From: an uncultured Prevotellaceae bacterium
GTDB lineage: Bacteria; Bacteroidota; Bacteroidia; Bacteroidales; Muribaculaceae
Direction: 5' to 3'
Assembly (NCBI GenBank): GCA_900317325.1
Contig: ONGE01000015.1
Location: 1 to 64,000 of the forward strand
DNA: 64,000 nucleotides
Part shown: in pieces, positions 62,576-64,000 of the stretch
How positions within the stretch are numbered: position 1 is the first letter of the stretch
How the letters are laid out: each line of letters starts with the position of its first letter
The notes under the pieces: model-generated
What the model saw: the letters and a program-made list of their open reading frames with translations, nothing else
What the model was told of the DNA's origin: nothing
Databases searched by the model: none
Program-made: the position numbers and the translations under genes

Positions 62576-62640
62576 AATATGATACTTTTTTCCTAGCAAG
62601 GCAGCTTCGTCGTGAGACGAGGCGCTTTTCTTTTAAACAT
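62576..62640 (+). ncRNA. Candidate small RNA, about 65 nt
   Basis: It starts just after a consensus promoter and ends with GCTTCGTC, a GTGA loop and GACGAGGC, then a TTTTCTTTT tail, a normal intrinsic terminator. No credible coding frame lies within it, and a 79-codon frame across the region has no coding signs. The 438-base gap 62372-62809 otherwise contains the promoters described and the terminator of the M13 peptidase gene. Confidence 0.45.
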
Positions 62641-62673
62641 CCGTCACGATCACTCCCCCACAACAGTCGTGTA

Positions 62674-62712
62674 CAAAAAAGGGAGACCGTCATTGACGAC
62701 GATCTCCCTTCA
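62674..62712 (-). terminator. Terminator of the M13 peptidase gene
   Basis: On the minus strand AAGGGAGA pairs with TCTCCCTT, with inner GTC/GAC pairs, followed by TTTT. Confidence 0.75.
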
Positions 62713-62809
62713 CTCTACCATCTGTCGGTGGCCTAAGCCACAATACAGGTGAACAAACTAACATTCATTGTTTATTATCTTATTGGCTAAGCGCCAGTAG
62801 CTTAACAAT

Positions 62810-64000
62810 TTACCAGATGATGGCGCGCTTCTCTTTGGGAATATACATCTTGTCACCGGGCTTGATGTTGAAAGCCTCATACCACTTGTCGATCATGGGC
62901 AGGGCAGCCATCACGCGCAGGTGGTTGGGTGAGTGAACGTCGCTGTTGACCAGGTTGGCGATGTTCTCAGGGGTGCTGTTGCTAGCCCACACGCGTGCAA
63001 ATGCCAGGAAGAAACGCTGTTCGGGGGTGAAACCATCGATGGTGGGCAGCGGTTCCACTTTCATGCGATCCTCAAAGGCGCGATAAGCGATTTTGAGTCC
63101 GCCGTTGTCGCTCACGTTCTCGCCCAGGGTCTTCTCACCGTTGACGTTGAGACCGGGCAATGCTTCCTGCTGGCTGAACCAGTCGGCAAGAGCCTTGGTG
63201 CGCTGGTCATAGTTCGCCTTGTCCTCTTCGGTCCACCAGTTGGCCAGATTTCCCTCCTTGTCGAACTGGCAACCCTGATCGTCAAAGCCATGGGTCATCT
63301 CGTGGCCAATGACGGCACCGATAGCACCATAGTTACTGGCATAATCGGCCTCGGGATCAAAGAAGGGGGGCTGCAAAATGGCAGCGGGGAAGTTAATGCT
63401 GTTAAACATCGGATTATAGAAGGCGTTAACCGTCTGGGGCGAGCACGCCATCCTTGTCTTGTCCACGGGCTGGTGCCAATACTTGCGGATGGCAGCCTGG
63501 GTAACTTCTTGAGAGATACGGATGTAGTTCTCAATCAGGTTCTCGTTCTCGCGGATGTCGATGTACTTTTCCATGTCTTCCCATTTGTCAGGATAGCCCA
63601 CGTTGATGTACATGGCATGGAGTTTTTCTATAGCTTTGGCCTTGGTCTCCTCGCTCATCCAAGTGTTGTCCTTCAGGCGCTCCTCAAAGGCTTGCTGCAG
63701 GTCTTTGACGAGTTTCACTACTCGCTGCTTGCTGCTCTCGGGGAAATATTCCTGCACATAGAGTTTACCGATGCTCTCGCTCAGATAGCCACTGATCAAA
63801 CCAACGGCACGCTTCCAGCGAGGCTGCTGCTCCTGAACGCCCGAAATGGTCTTGCTGGCTTCAAAGGCACGATCGGTGAAATCGTCTGAAAGGTAACCCG
63901 AACAAGTCTTTATCACTTGCAGTTCCATGTACGACTTCAGGTCTTCGATCGATGTATTGGCCAGAATATCCTCCACCTCATGCAGGGGCTCCAACTCACC
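62810..64000 (-). CDS. M13 family zinc metallopeptidase (PepO/neprilysin-like; 5' end beyond window)
   Basis: The frame enters from the right edge and ends at 62810; 396 codons are visible, about 60% of a usual 660-700 residue protein, so the signal region is missing. The zinc site is GHEMTHGFDDQG (HExxH), the third ligand is in ENVSDNGGLKIAYRAF, and NAFYNPMFNSINFPAAILQ gives the substrate-binding N-A-F/Y-Y motif. The C-terminus KPGDKMYIPKEKRAIIW ends in the usual Trp. M13 peptidases cleave peptides outside the cytoplasm. A TTG near 63994 is not a real start, since similarity continues to the edge. Confidence 0.93.
   Translation of the reverse strand, partial: GELEPLHEVEDILANTSIEDLKSYMELQVIKTCSGYLSDDFTDRAFEASKTISGVQEQQPRWKRAVGLISGYLSESIGKLYVQEYFPESSKQRVVKLVKDLQQAFEERLKDNTWMSEETKAKAIEKLHAMYINVGYPDKWEDMEKYIDIRENENLIENYIRISQEVTQAAIRKYWHQPVDKTRMACSPQTVNAFYNPMFNSINFPAAILQPPFFDPEADYASNYGAIGAVIGHEMTHGFDDQGCQFDKEGNLANWWTEEDKANYDQRTKALADWFSQQEALPGLNVNGEKTLGENVSDNGGLKIAYRAFEDRMKVEPLPTIDGFTPEQRFFLAFARVWASNSTPENIANLVNSDVHSPNHLRVMAALPMIDKWYEAFNIKPGDKMYIPKEKRAIIW

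Noticed and set aside
62497..62736. 79-codon plus-strand frame in the gap before the M13 peptidase
   Set aside because: It starts upstream of the promoter at 62540-62571, crosses a terminator hairpin and has no recognisable sequence.

Overview
The window is chromosomal DNA from a gut-type Bacteroidales bacterium, most likely Muribaculaceae or Prevotellaceae; the genus cannot be fixed from sequence alone. Supporting signs are many copies of the Bacteroidetes promoter (TTTG, about 19-20 bases, TAnnTTTG), weak Shine-Dalgarno sequences, an RprX/RprY pair, Bacteroidetes-typical families (DUF3667, DUF349, DUF4924, DUF4369-TlpA), and BspA-like surface proteins ending in dockerin-like repeats. I see no tRNA, rRNA, CRISPR array, prophage or intact insertion sequence.

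Layout. 1-3439 (minus): a very large five-module BspA/DUF285 surface protein that runs off the left edge. 3.8-8.6 kb: uvrA, a HEAT-repeat (possibly AlkD-like) gene and hemW; inverted copies of a roughly 41-bp REP-like element flank uvrA. 8.7-14.4 kb: an EF-G paralogue with degenerate GTPase motifs, rprX-rprY and a PlsC acyltransferase. 14.5-17.6 kb: a CpsB/YwqE-type phosphatase, ribosomal protein L31B and two coupled membrane-protein genes. 17.7-23.5 kb: a lipid kinase followed by a glycogen cluster (debranching enzyme, GT4 synthase, GH57 with a Lys/Ala/Pro tail). 23.7-31.9 kb: a secreted LRR-dockerin protein, a 5'-nucleotidase, a NagZ/beta-lactamase-fold fusion and a TlpA-type lipoprotein. 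32.2-42.5 kb: ppdK, a YjbR-family gene, a lipoprotein cyclophilin, a DUF349 protein, an exopolysaccharide initiating transferase and recQ. 42.7-50.6 kb: an NSS transporter, a VanZ-like protein, an XRE-HTH/DNA methyltransferase fusion whose promoter sits on a perfect 17-bp inverted repeat, an ABC-F ATPase, an acyltransferase, a truncated GNAT remnant and an outer-membrane-like protein. 50.7-57.4 kb: a Crp-family regulator, DUF4924, rfbD, prfC, an AmgK-like kinase fused to a RapZ C-terminal domain, murU and a secreted FMN-binding protein. 57.5-64 kb: a YafQ-type toxin-antitoxin pair, an ECF sigma factor with an anti-sigma/beta-barrel partner, a 2H phosphoesterase, a serpin lipoprotein, a possible small RNA and an M13 peptidase truncated by the right edge.

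How the genes work together. The three glycogen genes form one co-directional unit for polymer synthesis and turnover. The secreted NagZ fusion and the AmgK-RapZ/MurU pair fit one route, release and salvage of peptidoglycan amino sugars into UDP-MurNAc, although they lie 24 kb apart. Sugar transferase, rfbD, acyltransferase and PHP phosphatase fit surface polysaccharide synthesis and its control. The observations most worth following are the self-operator-like palindrome at the HTH-methyltransferase, the kinase-RapZ fusion, the EF-G paralogue without its catalytic His, the flavinylation motif in a Lys-rich secreted protein, and the small-RNA candidate near 62.6 kb.
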